From Lycorma delicatula (lineage: Eukaryota; Arthropoda; Insecta; Hemiptera; Fulgoridae): 64,000 bases of DNA. A program made the position numbers and the translations under genes. Each line of letters starts with the position of its first letter. Positions within the stretch are counted from its first letter, which is position 1. Under the pieces are notes generated by a model, which was not told the DNA's origin, made no database searches, and worked only from the letters and a program-made list of their open reading frames with translations. The DNA lies in the NCBI RefSeq assembly GCF_047948215.1, contig NC_134456.1, positions 202,442,034 to 202,506,033 of the forward strand, read 5' to 3'. Below, one piece after another: positions 37,857-49,938 of the stretch.

Positions 37857-40559
37857 ATGAGAGTATATTTCCTAATAAATGCTATAAGAAGTTTACCTCT
37901 AAAGTAAATAGCATGCGTAAATATCGAGTAAATTGCTTTTATGTTTAAAAAATATATATTACTTATATTACATTTCATTATATTGTATAACCAACATTTT
38001 TTTTCAAAAATCAGTCAACAGTTTTATAATGGACAACCGTACTGTGAAAAATCCCATTCAAATAACTAAATTTATGCATGTTATATTCCATTAAAAAGAA
38101 ATAATTTTTTAAAACCACAATTGTTCAGAGATTTTCGTTCTCATTACAAATATCGTTAAAGAAACTATCCTTGTTACATTTACATCGTTTTAACAACAAT
38201 TACTAACATAATGTTTCGTTATATATATAAAATATAATATATATAATATATATATATATATATAATTATATATATATAAATTTTTTTTCGTTTATGCTTA
38301 TCCCTTTAAATACATTTATTCTGAATGTTTAATGGAAGCTGATTATTTTTAATTATTTCATTTGATTCAAGAAAAAAGCAAGTAAAATATTAAACACTCA
38401 TCGTCATGCTCTTTATCATACATACTCCTCATACTTAAAATACGCAAGCTTTAATAAACAATTCAAATTACCCGAATTTCTACCAGATACTTTTTTTTGT
38501 GTTATTTATAATAATTTTCATGTAGCCTAATTTAAAAAAAAAAATGAATTATTACTTATTTAATGATTATTTAAAAGAGGACAGAGTAACATAACAGTCA
38601 GGAATGCATGTTAAATCTGTGTCTATTCAATTTCATATTATTAAAAAAAAACTCATTATTAAATGATTTCACAAAAAAAAAAAAAAAAAAACTTATGAGT
38701 GCTATTTATGTACTACTTATGCTATTATTGATTATTATTTATGCTATTCATGGAGAAATGTATTACGACGAAAGCGGTATAATTCATTTAGTTTTTTAAA
38801 GTAGTAAATTCCTATAGCCATTCTTTTATCGGAAACTTTATAAATGTGTTTAGAACATCTTTTTAGGAAAGATATCTACTTTTTTTGCCAGATCATAATT
38901 TTTTTATTATTATTATTTTATTGAAATAAGTAACTCTGTTGACTATGCAGAAATTAAATGAAATTATTTGCTTTTTTATTTGTTACGAGATAGAAAAAAT
39001 TATTCTGTTCTGTAATCAAGTATTTCGTAACTTTTACCGAAATCTTAACTTAATCTATAATTGTTTTACTTATTCAAAGTAAGTTTAAGACATTTCAAAT
39101 AATCTAAAGGCCTGATTTGGTTTAGGTGAGTGAAATAGACCCTAGGAATTATAAATCAGCTAGACCATTTTTTTTTTTTTTTTGTTTTTCTACTTCAAGG
39201 ACTCTACCTTTATAAATATTTTAGAACGACTTTATGAAAGGTACTAAAAGATGGGATAATTTATTTTGATTTATGCAGCCGACGTTTTTATTTTTTTTCT
39301 TCCTATTTAACTGATTTGAGTTTTACATTCTATCATTAGCTACTACCGAAAGGTTAGGAAGCTTTAAATAACCAAAATTATTTAAAATATCAAAGTTATT
39401 TATTGTTACTGTGGTAAAGGCCAGTTCCTTTTTAAATATAATTATTATAGATTACTGACTAATCATTGGTTGCTTAGTTAACATACTAACTTTAGCTGGA
39501 CGTTATATAATAAAATAAAATGTCATAAGCATTCTACAGATTTAATACACTTGTTCATCATAATTTAATTAACATTATCTGGATTGATCAATAAAATAAA
39601 TGGCAGTCGATTTTTAAAAGTAAAAACCTAATATTAGATTTATATGAATATTTCAATTGCATGTCTATTAATAAGTCTTTTAAACCGTATTTTCTCGTTA
39701 TGAAGTAGCAGTAAAATATTGTAAAACTGCTTTTTGCACGTACGTTTCTAAATATTTACTCGCATACAGGAAATACAAACTTACAAATTAATTACTATAA
39801 GTAAGATAGTCGATGTTTAGCATATCCCAGTAATTTATAAATTTATTAATGAAAAAAACCTTTTTTTTCTAAATCTAGAACTATGTGAGAAACAGTTAAA
39901 CTCCCCGAAAATAGCAAAATTATCAGTTTACAGTCATCAATTGTTTTTATTCATCATGGAAGGCACCTGGACTTTATATTGCCGTCAGTTTGTAAACAAC
40001 AGCTTATGTTTATATTCTCTTTTTATTTGACTTATATGAGGTGAGAAGCGAACTTGAGCGTTTGGGAAATGTTTTTACATAATAAAGCAATTACGTTATA
40101 TTCTTAAACTGCTGTTTTGCTTTGCCCTTTTTAAAAACAAGCGACACGCATCGGGGGGTTTCAAAGTTAGTACTTTTATTATTTAAGAAGATAAATATAA
40201 ATTTAATTATAATATTTAAAATTTATTAACCGATTCAAATTAAATTTTAAAAATACACATATATGCCTTTCATTTTAGAAAAAATATTTTTTTAATAACT
40301 TCTTTTAAAGAATAGCCTTATAAATAATAATTAATCTGTAAACAGAAATCTTATCAATCAATAATATTTCTTGAAAAAATGAATAAATTTTTATTAAGAA
40401 TTTCAATACGCATTTTTATTATAATTATTTAGTTATTTATTTTTTAGCTTCTTTGTAAAAGAAATATAAAATGAGCTTATTATTGACGAAATTTAAATTT
40501 AAAATAAAAAATGTATTAAATGCGTTGTTACTTTCATTAGATATATTAGAACCACCTAA
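37857..40559. other. AT-rich stretch, no gene seen
   Basis: Contains (TA)n-type low complexity at about 38220-38280 and several A/T homopolymers. The tRNA promoter is internal, so no upstream element was assigned. Confidence 0.6.
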
Positions 40560-40990
40560 TTACTTCATGTATATATATATAATATATATATATATCTTAT
40601 ACATAAATGCGAAAGTTTGTGGATCTCTCTACCTAGCTGTTTGTTTGCAATAACATCACGAGAGAACCAACCGACCGATTACTTTAAAATGTTCAGAACA
40701 TATTTGTGTTATTTCAGGGAAGGTTTTAAGTTATAAATCGAGGCCTTAACCCCCTTGGGGATTAATATATTAAAGATATTCATTAAAGGAACAAAAATTA
40801 ACCCTTTTGCTTTATTATATTTCTGTCACCATGGCAACAGAAATATAATGAAGTAAATAACTAAGTTTTTTTTTTTAATGAATATTTGTAAAATATTTAA
40901 TATTCTCACAACCATAAGGATAACGAACGCGTCGGAAGTCAAGACAGTCGAGCAAGCAAAGCGGTGAGAACTATATTAGTCATGACTGGC
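40560..40990. repeat. Unclassified dispersed-repeat-like segment
   Basis: A (TA)n run leads into AAATGCGAAAGTTTGTGGAT, CTGTTTGTTTGCAATAACAT and an ACCAACCGACCGATTAC motif, a composition typical of arthropod non-autonomous transposons. 40900-40990 (GAACGCGTCGG, CAAGCAAAGCGG) is CpG-rich for this window. No coding region or second copy was seen, so the class is open. Confidence 0.4.
40814..40849. repeat. Hairpin, 13-bp perfect arms
   Basis: ATTATATTTCTGT and ACAGAAATATAAT surround CACCATGGCA. Confidence 0.95.
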
Positions 40991-41426
40991 TAGTATGTCT
41001 ATTCATTCTTCTAAAAATAAAGGTTAAAAAAATAGTAAAACATTTGAACATTTGGTAACATTTCAGTCGATGGAGTTAGAAAATATATTTTCAAAAATAC
41101 TCAAAAATGATGATGCTGCTCCATGCAGTTGGTACACAACCTAACCGCATTCTTCACTAACTTCATCAATTTTACAGGAAAGCAAACAGCTGAAGCAGAT
41201 AGTCTGGATAGTAGGTAGCAGTGATTATTCTCTGTAAAAATAACGGCTTTGAAACTGAATTCATGTCAAGTTTCCACTTTATCTAATCGCTCTGACACGC
41301 AAATTTGGCAGTAATGCTAATTTACATATCTATCAGCACAAAAAGTACTCCCATCCGGGAAAATAACATGTATTAAAAAACTTTCATAATCGTTTGTCTT
41401 GCTTAGCATAAACTTTGCATGCAATA

Positions 41427-41695
41427 TACCGGGTTAGCCTAATGGTGAACGCGTCTTCACAAATTCGAGAATTCCAACAGTCAAATCCTAGTAAAGGCAG
41501 TTACTTTTATACGGATTTGAATTCAAGATCGTGGATACCGGTGTTCTTTGGTGATTGGGTTTCAGTTAACCACACATCTCAGAAATGGTCGACTGTACAA
41601 TAATACATTTCACTTACACTCAAACATATCATCCTCATTCATCCTCTGAAGTAACACCTGGCGGTGATTACCGAAGGCTAAACAGGAAAAACAAC
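41427..41695 (+). repeat. SINE-1 copy, near full length
   Basis: Plus-strand copy from TACCGGGTTAGCCTAATGGT through the decayed B box (CAGTCAAATCCTAG), CAAGATCGTGGATACCGGTG and CATCATCCTCATTCATCCTC-type text to the 3' end CCGAAGGCTAAACAGGAAAA. There is a short deletion in the AATCAGCTGATT head. Confidence 0.9.
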
Positions 41696-44600
41696 TTTGT
41701 AAGCACAATACGTAGGCTACGGAACGATCAATCGAACTTAATTAAGTTATGATATTTTGCTGCAATAATCAATGCCCCATTTACTATCAACGAAACCATT
41801 TTTCCACCAAATTAACAAAATGCTACATCGTTAATAACCATTACTGGTACCATAAAATCCATAATTTTCTTCTTCATTACTAAAATATTACCTTCCGAGG
41901 TCTACTGAACGAAAAATTGCTAGGTGCTGAATATTTTATTTCTTTTATGAAAACCCTATACACTGGAAAAAAATCAAATTTAAAAAGCAGAACATGACTT
42001 TACGTTTTGCATCTCCTCACGTATTGGTTAATTTTATAAACCTAGAAAAAGAGAATGGGTGTATCCGTTTATCATAAAGGCGTTGTTGTGTTTTAGGCTG
42101 AGGGGTTAGTCGATGCGATTTAACCATTGATGATTCATACTAGCATTCTTGTAAGTTAAACAGGACAATAATGTACAGACACCAAATTCACCAGAATTCG
42201 TATTCTGGGGAATTCGTTTTCGGATTAATAAAAACAGAGAATATGAATCATTCAAATTTTAAAAGAGATCACAATATTAAGCTTTGTTCATTCCCCTTGT
42301 CCAAATTCATAACATCTTTTTTCATATATTTAATTTGAAAATAAGATAATTGTTTGCGGCAGAAACAACTCACGCAACAAATAGTTTTGAGATTCATTGA
42401 TTTTTCATAAGAAACTATAAGTGAGGTTGAAGAAGTAATATTTGAAGATAAGGGATTCATCACTTTTTCTAGAAACATTCATCTTGGGAGTAAACAATAT
42501 AAGAAATTTATTATATATTATTATATCTAAAATTAAATTTATTTTTAATTAAAATAACGATTAATTTGAATAATTTTTTAGGTGTAAAATAGTTTTTAGT
42601 AAAAAAAACAAACCCAGTTAACTAAATAATTAATTGAGACAAAAAATTAGATAATGAAATATAAACGATAAAAAAACAAGGAGTACGTTGGTAGATAGTA
42701 ATATCTAATACACCAAATGTTAGAGAATTTTGATATCTAATTATTAAAATTACAGAAGGATGATTAAAGTATGAAAAAACATTGAAGGCGGACTGTACAA
42801 GTTAGAGATGTTTACGCTTAAAACAGATCTCCCCACATCAAACATCGATTAAGGAGATAAAATAAAAAAATTAAATAAAATTATTAAAAAAAAATTTGTA
42901 TCAGTGTAGGCTATTTTTACGTTAACAAAGGATCAGAGAATTGAAAATCCAGAAAAATAAAATATACTTAATCTTTTATAATTTCAAAACCATAGTCTAA
43001 CATTTAAAAATTTGAGAATTAATTATTTTAGTTATAATTTTGTCAAAGGAAGTGTAACGCAAAAGAGGGAGTAAAAAATAGTCTGTGAAAATAAGTAGTT
43101 AGAACAAAAAAGATATATAATTGATATGTGGGTTTTAAGGACGTATGTTGAGTTTCATGGAAACGAATACAGAAGTGTATTTCCAGATTCAAAAGACTGA
43201 TTTTATAAATAAATTGTTTTTATTCACATACTGGAAGTAAGATTACAGCAAAAAAAAAAAAAAATTGCCCTTCAAATACGTTTGTGAAGAGGTTCTCCAT
43301 CTTCGAAAACTGTCAAATTTCAACTTTCTGAGAAGTTAAAAGTACCTCTTTTTTCCGAAAGAAAAACTTTCTTCGGTATGATTACATGATTAATACTGTA
43401 ACGGTGATAAAGTTTTCAGTACAAAATTATAAATGTTGCAAAACTAATAAAGTTAGTATTTCGGTTTTACTGGATAAAAGTATAAGTTGTTGCAGACGTA
43501 ACTATCAAACATATGAAGCAGACGACTCGATGTCTGGTTAGACTAACAATTTAAAGACGTGTTGTTTACAGAGACATGACGCCAAGTTTTCTCATCTCGT
43601 CAAACGGTTGACCATTTGTTTGTGTACTGAAGCTCAGTACGTATAAACAAATCACGGTTTAATCTGTTTGGGGTGAGCGTATCCCCACAAAATATCAAAG
43701 TTTTTTTTTTCTAATATAACGGAAGTTTTGTTTTTTATGCTTAGTTAAATAATAAACATAGTAATACCTCCTAGTGTGATTTAAGAGATATACATTGCAT
43801 AGTTGTGATGTGATATTTCTAAAAATAATCAATGAAGTGTTTTCATTCAGTTCAAATAATAAGGTATGAGTACTCGTTTATGAAACCGAATTTCATGCGG
43901 TTTTATAGATTCTGTTATGTGAGTGTGATGCTATTTTAACGGCTTCATTAAACCGCTAAGCTAAATTACAATTTATTATAGATGTTATACGTTTTATTCA
44001 AATAAAATACACTTACCATACCCCAATCATTTTAAAAATGTTGAAATTTTTTAGTTGCAGTCAGATAATTTAATTCTATACAACTTGCTGAATCACGGGT
44101 TATCAAAACAATAAACGATTCATTTTTCCAAGAAGTTGTATTTTAATACGTAATGTTACTACAAAATAAAACAATAATAAACAAACTGATTTTTTATTAT
44201 TGTAATGAATAATGAAATAATTAAGATTATTATTAATTGTTATTCAAACATTAAATTAATTGACAAAAAAAGAAACATATTAACATTAACAAAGAAGTTA
44301 TCTGTCGGTAGATTGAATTAACTTAAACTGAAAGAACGAAGTTTTTTTTTATAATTTTAATTAGATTAGAGAAATCTGGCAATAATAGTGCTAAATGTTC
44401 TGGTAGTATTCTCATAAATCTCTAAATTTATCTTTTTTTCCAGTCTAAAAATAAATAATCCCTATTAGAAAATTATTATTATCCTTACAAGTTTACTTAC
44501 TTTTATTCTTATATATAAGAAAGAAGTATTACTATTAATGATTTATTAAATTATAAAAATTAGCTAAATTAAATTTTCACTGTTGTACACTATTATGGTA

Positions 44601-44698
44601 AAATGAAGTAAATAACACCATAAAATATCAACATTCTGTTTTAATTGAATTTAAATTGGTTTTTAAATAACCGTTTAATTTAACATCTACCAATGAGA
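41696..44698. other. AT-rich stretch, no gene seen
   Basis: No gene recognised. 43560-43690 is richer in G+C and contains GTACTGA-AGC-TCAGTAC flanked by TTTGTTT and AAACAAA, a small imperfect hairpin. Confidence 0.55.
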
Positions 44699-45355
44699 TA
44701 AAAATCTGTTGTAGACACCACATGATTCCTTGTGCGCCTATTAAATTACAGATTTTTTTTATTGTAAAGAATTTTTTCTTGTAAGATCCAAATATTTCAT
44801 TAATTAAAAATTTATTTGGCTATAACTGTGGAACCAATAAAACTAAATACCATTTATGATATATCGTTGAAAAGCTCGCAATGAGAGTTTTTTACTGCAG
44901 TTAAGAAAAGTCCAAAATCTAAACTTTTTGGATTTTGGGCTTTTTTGGACAATTTTGGTTCAATCGATTGCAGTCAAAAGGGGAGGTGCACAACTAGATG
45001 TTACAACAGTCCTAAATCCAAAATTTCAACATCCTACGACTAATCGTTTTTGAGTTATGCGAGATACATACGCACATATGTACGTACGCATGGTGGTGAT
45101 ATGTACGTAGGATTCAAAAATCCTAATTTTGGATCACTTTGGAAATAAACCGTCGGCCAATAGTCAGATATACACAGATGAAAGTCATTGCCACTATTCT
45201 TAAAAATGAAGTTTATTATTTACGTACGTACAGACGTCACGTTGAAACTAGTCAAAGTGGATTCAGGGGTGGTCAAAATAGATATTTCCGTTGAAATCTG
45301 AAAACCAAATTATTCGCGATCACAATATTTCCTTTACTTCGTACAAGGAAGTAAG
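44699..45355 (+). mobile_element. Dispersed repeat family X, copy A (with insertion)
   Basis: This copy is collinear with copy B at 52101-52751. Shared text includes GACACCACATGA, CGCCTATTAAATTACA, TATCGTTGAAAA, AACTTTTTGGATTTTG, GGTGCACAACTAGATGTTAC, TAATCGTTTTTGAGTTATGC, CAGACGTCACG and GGATATTTCCG. The end reads TTCGTACAAGGAAGTAAG. About 150 bp at roughly 45090-45235 are absent from copy B, marking an insertion. There is no open frame; a non-autonomous DNA element is likely but unproven. Confidence 0.8.
45151..45211. repeat. 60-bp repeat shared with 46519-46577, copy 1
   Basis: CAGATATACACAGATGAAAG and the following TCATTGCCACTATTCTTAAA occur here and, with about five differences and one indel, at 46519-46577. 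It lies inside the insertion in family X copy A. Confidence 0.9.
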
Positions 45356-46518
45356 AATTATATCCCATTATTTGCCAAATGTCTGGAAAAATTATGATAA
45401 TACAAATGTTCAATTCTATTGGATAAAACGGTAAAAAATAAATAAATAATTTAACTTCTGAGACGGGGGTTACTAAAACGTAACACTGTTATTAAGCGAG
45501 AGAATTGTACCCATCTTGAAATGGTTTCACTAAAGAAAACAAAAACAGTGAAAAATAAGTTTTTTACCCATAAAATTTTATTTTAAAGTTAACTCTTAAC
45601 GTAAAATAGTTGAATCCTTTAACTGTATAGTTAATTCAAGAAATTTTGTCGTTCAAAGAAAAAAATATTACAAAATTCCAGTCGAAATGTAAAATTTTTT
45701 CGTTGTGAAATGTTAGAAAAAGTTACAACATTCTCATGATAGCTTTTTAAGAGCAAGAAAAATGAGAAGGTAACCTATTTTATAGCTCAGTGAAGTAAGC
45801 ACAGGTTTTCAGTAGTGGCATTACCCCACCGCGTCGTATGTTTAAGTGATTGATAAATCAACAGTTCCATTAAAGAAAATTGGTCTTGAACACCTAAACT
45901 GGAGAGAGTACCCCTTTCTGCGACGCCTGGCTGGTTTAATTGAAATCCAACAACCGAATGGAAATTTTAATCTGCCCAATAAATACTGACCTGTTCACTT
46001 GCCCAGATAGCTTGAAACAGGCCCATACGATCAGATAATCTTATCAAGCCGAGTTTTTCGTCAAAAATTTGGTTACGCATGATCTCACAGAATTACAACT
46101 CCCCTTCCAGGTCGTCCTCCTTCAAAACATGCAACAGTTTGGGTTGTATGGAAAAAATGAAGTTTATTATTAAACTACCACAAAAACTTTCTAGGCAATA
46201 GTAGTCTCTGAGCCGCACATCGTGTAGACCTTTTTTAAACTGTTGATACATGCCATATCTATTCTTGTCTCATTTTCCGTCTTCGTTTGACATCATAGGA
46301 TTTCAAATTGAATCCATTAGTTACTGCACCCAATTTCTCAAACGCGTAAAATTTTTAGGTGTGTTGGTGGGGAAGTACTAAACTTTTCTACCCATGCTGT
46401 GGGCATTCGCTAGGCGTTTTCAGTTTTCTAATATTGTTTGAAAATCCACTTTCCTTCTTTATTTCAGTTTCCTGCCATCGTTCACAATACCTGTAAAAAA
46501 ATGCCTGTATTACGATAT
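45356..46518. other. No gene; probably unclassified transposon remnants
   Basis: 45800-46300 is richer in G+C than usual here and contains broken frames on both strands without a motif I can name. GAAGTTTATTATT occurs at about 46160 and also inside the family X insertion. Confidence 0.35.
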
Positions 46519-46577
46519 CGTAGGCCAGCAGTCAGATATACACAAATGAAAGTCATTGCAACTATTCTTAAAATGAA
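46519..46577. repeat. 60-bp repeat shared with 45151-45211, copy 2
   Basis: The partner of the 45151 copy, here within a 64-codon frame (46438-46632). The repeat, not the frame, is the supported feature. Confidence 0.9.
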
Positions 46578-47018
46578 TTTGCATAGAAAAAAACAGCAAA
46601 TCCATTACTTCCCATCGAATATTAGGAAATAGCAATTCTTCAATGCCTTCTCAACCACTCATCCGAATATTTAAAAATGTAATACAATGAATCCCTTATC
46701 ACACCACATTTAACTGGTTAAATCACCAATACACAATTGATACATTACCTGTTTTTATTTTAAGCCATTTCTTAGGTGATTTCATGCTGATATCGAATAT
46801 TTTGTTAAAACTGGATACGGAAACGATTTAAATCCATTTAATATGATGCGGCTTATTCGAGTGACTTCCATCGTCTGACATCCAAATCGTATATGAACAT
46901 TGGTCTGTCATTTTCCGAATTCATGTTTCTTACCGATCTTTATTTGCTAATATCAGTTAGATCGGCAGATTTCAGCACCGTAGTTTTCATAATGTTTTGT
47001 TTGTACAACTACTCCTTC
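46578..47018. other. Stretch without recognised gene
   Basis: No supported feature; composition suggests continued transposon remnant. Confidence 0.4.
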
Positions 47019-47044
47019 GGCCTCCGGAGGCCGGCTGTACAGCC
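47019..47044. repeat. Two abutting GC-rich palindromes
   Basis: GGCCTCCGGAGGCC (47019-47032) is followed immediately by GGCTGTACAGCC (47033-47044), both perfect, at the 5' edge of a SINE-2 copy. Confidence 0.95.
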
Positions 47045-47045
47045 A

Positions 47046-47190
47046 GCCTCCGTGGCGTGAGTGATAGCTCCTCGACCTTTCATTCGGGGGTCCCGGTCAG
47101 GCATGGCATTCTCACACACGCTAAAAATCATTCATCTCATCCACTGAAGCGATACCTAACGGTGGACGCGGAGGTTAAACAAATCTGAAA
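47046..47190 (+). repeat. SINE-2 copy with SINE-1-like tail
   Basis: The head CCTCCGTGGCGTGAGTGATAG, the motif GGGTCCCGGTCAGGCATGGC and ACACACGCTA identify SINE-2. The tail CATCTCATCCACTGAAGCGA, then ACCTAACGGTGGACGCGGAG and GTTAAACAAATCTGAAA, parallels the SINE-1 3' end (ATCCTCTGAAG..., CCGGAGGCTAAACAGGAAAA). The two SINE families may therefore share a tail, as SINEs using the same partner LINE do. Confidence 0.7.
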
Positions 47191-48370
47191 GAGCTATTTC
47201 TCGGCTGCGAGTACGTATCTACAATTTTATTTTTTCTCTTTATAATGCAGAAAAAATGTTTAACAAACCAGAAAACTCTCTCATCGAATTCTCAGAGTTT
47301 CTGGTTAAACGATAAATGTGATCCTTCCCTCTAACCCCAAAAATTCTCTTATTAACTTTTCAGAAAGCTTTGAAATTCTGATACAACTGACCGAACTACT
47401 TTATCTTCAAATACTTCAATGACACCTTCGGATAATTCTTAGATTATCAAAATGAGATTTCTATCAGTCTCCGTTATCCAGAAATTTATTAATACGATTT
47501 TCTGAAATTTTATTATTTAAGAAGGCTTCTCATTTAACCTTTATATATTTCGAATGAATTATCTTAAAAACTGGACTCAAACTCATCCTCGATAACACTC
47601 ATGCTTTGATTGGCGACCAATTATTCTAGTGTTGAAGGTCAATGAATGCCTTTTCTAGTGTCTTTTCATACTCGGAAAGGATATAGCTCTGTTTGTTACT
47701 ATGCTAATTAAATTTTTCCTTGAAAGATTGGTCAAATGCTCTAATAGTGATGCTAAAGTTACAATTTTTTCAACATATTTCTGTGTTCTTGTTGAAGGTA
47801 GAGGTGGCTAGATGGCATTATTAATCTTTTTTAGATCTTGAGAAAGAATATCATTCTAATTAAAGTTACTTTTACTGAAATTTTTATTTTTTTATCCACT
47901 AACTTAATTTATTTTATATGATAAACCTCAACATATTAAAATCCAAAATCAAATAATCCATTCGTTTAACTTATTATACTCTTACTTACGCTCTTTAGAG
48001 GTCATCATTTTTACTTCTTCATGTAAATCTTCTTCGGATATTTTAAAGATATTTTAGAGTCGCTTCTAAAGCATCTAAAATCAGTCTCTTTTAACAGTTA
48101 AAAAATTAAAAACATTGTTCTACATTCCTAGAGCTTCCTACAGGTAACAACTTAATTTAGGTACTTCGATTTAAAAAAAAAATAATAATAATTTAATATT
48201 GTTTATTTTAAGCATTAATAATAATTATTAATACATTTTAATGAAAAATATTTTGCCAGACTATGCTAAAATTAAAATCGATTTTAATTATTTTGGTTTT
48301 GGTTTTTTTTGTTAAAGAAAGAATAAAAAATTCTTCAATTTTATGATTTACGCATTTTTTTATTCATTTT
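47191..48370. other. Probable Wnt6 upstream intron
   Basis: AT-rich, without recognised features. If the exon at 48373 is preceded by a leader exon, this DNA is intronic; the polypyrimidine tract before 48371 is its 3' end. Confidence 0.5.
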
Positions 48371-48372
48371 AG
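48371..48372 (+). other. Splice acceptor of Wnt6 exon
   Basis: TTTTTTTATTCATTTTAG, a strong pyrimidine tract with AG, leaves a single G at the start of the exon to complete a split TG|G tryptophan codon. Confidence 0.9.
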
Positions 48373-48593
48373 GGCTGTCGGTAGTCAAGTGGTTATGGAT
48401 CCAACTTTGATATGTAAGAAAACGAGAAGGCTGAGGGGAAAAGTAGCTGATATATGTAAAAATGAGCCGGCCCTTCTAAAAGAAATTTCTAGAGGAATAC
48501 AACTTGGAACAAAAGAGTGTCAATTTCAGTTCCGTGATCGCAGGTGGAACTGTACCACAGCTAGACGAAGTCTTAAGAAAGTTTTATTGAGAG
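48373..48593 (+). CDS. Wnt6: Wnt6 internal coding exon
   Basis: Wnt proteins are secreted, lipid-modified signals acting through Frizzled and LRP receptors. Wnt6 usually sits in a conserved cluster with Wnt1 and Wnt10. After the completing G of a split codon the frame gives AVGSQVVMDPTLICKKTRRL, then RGKVADICKNEPALLKEISR, GIQLGTKECQFQFRDRRWNC and TTARRSLKKVLLR. The opening matches the W-AVGS-x-x-VMDP block that marks Wnt6. ECQFQFRxRRWNC is the Wnt family signature. All four cysteines expected here (in LICKK, ADICK, KECQF, RWNCT) are present, and NCT is an N-glycosylation sequon. The 221-bp exon enters at phase 2 (TG|G, Trp) and leaves at phase 1 (G|), fitting the Asp of the next block, DIRETxF. 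No break is seen. The leader exon and downstream exons were not found, so introns are long. Confidence 0.95.
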
Positions 48594-48599
48594 GTAAGA
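48594..48599 (+). other. Splice donor of Wnt6 exon
   Basis: GAG|GTAAGA, a good donor, cuts after the first base of a codon. Confidence 0.9.
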
Positions 48600-49883
48600 A
48601 TTTCATATTAAAATATTAGAAAAATAATGCTGTCAAGGCTTAAATTATATGTATTTTATTACTGTACGAATTGTCAATTTTTGTTTTTGTAACCGTTTTT
48701 GTCAAATGAAATATCAAACCTCGTTTATTAATTAATGAGTAATGCACAATAAAAAAAAAAAAAACTAAGATAATGCATAAACCCGAAAAGCTTTATCAGA
48801 CAGTTTAGCGGTTATACGAGTATGTTGTCCGTGGATAAACTATAATTACGACAGTTTAAATTGAATTCAAAATTTTTTTTAAATCTGTTTAAAATGTATT
48901 TCATACAGTAGGTTTTGGAGACCAATAAACGACGGAAAATATTATTTTTGTTACTTTTTTAAAAATAAAAAGTTTCTTTGGTTGATTGAGAGATTGAAAT
49001 TTTTACAAATGTAAAAAATGTTTGTAAAATGTTTTTCTTTTTCTACCCAAAACAATCTTTATTTCTAAAAGATAAAACTTTTTCTTGGATTGATTGAGTG
49101 ATACGCACTTTACGGGTACGAACAATTCTTATAGTTGTTACCTTTAAAAATTGTTGAGAGATACAAATTACACCTATTACGGCTGTTATAAGTGTGCTTA
49201 ATTTATTGCTTCACTATTGGTTATTTAGTGAGAAAAATATAAGTAAAAAACGAACAAGGAACACCATAGGTGCAATGTTGTATTTTTACAAACAAAAAAA
49301 AAAAATACCTTAAAAAATAACAGATACAAAATTGAAAACTTATTTTTTGAATTACATTATTCACAAGTCATTTAAGAAAATTAGTAAATTTGTCGTGAAT
49401 ATAAAAAAGAGAATTTTCGCTCTTTTTGCGAAATCTTTATAATTTTACTAAAACTGCTAAAAAAATATGTATGTAAAATTTATTGTTTAACCACACAAAA
49501 TTTGAGATTTAATTATACTTTATTATGCTATCAAACAATGAACCGAAACAGTTTTATCTTTATAAACAAAAAAACTTTAAAAATAAAATATATACAATCA
49601 TCGGTAAAATATTTTTGTATTTATAATAAAACTAGAAAATATTATTTTAAAGTTTTTCTTCTCATTCGGAAATAACTTTGGCGACAGTATTTAATGTAAA
49701 TAATTTTTGTAAGAAATCTTTTATTTAAACAGTAAATATTTAAAAATAAACTACAGATAAAAAGAGTATTATCAATTTGAAAGATTTAAACATTTATCAG
49801 AAATTATTTTTACCAAAAAATATAATTTTTTCCTTACCTTGCGGTACTAAAATTAAAATGAAATAAGAGGTAAAAGTACGTAT

Positions 49884-49938
<55 letters not shown>

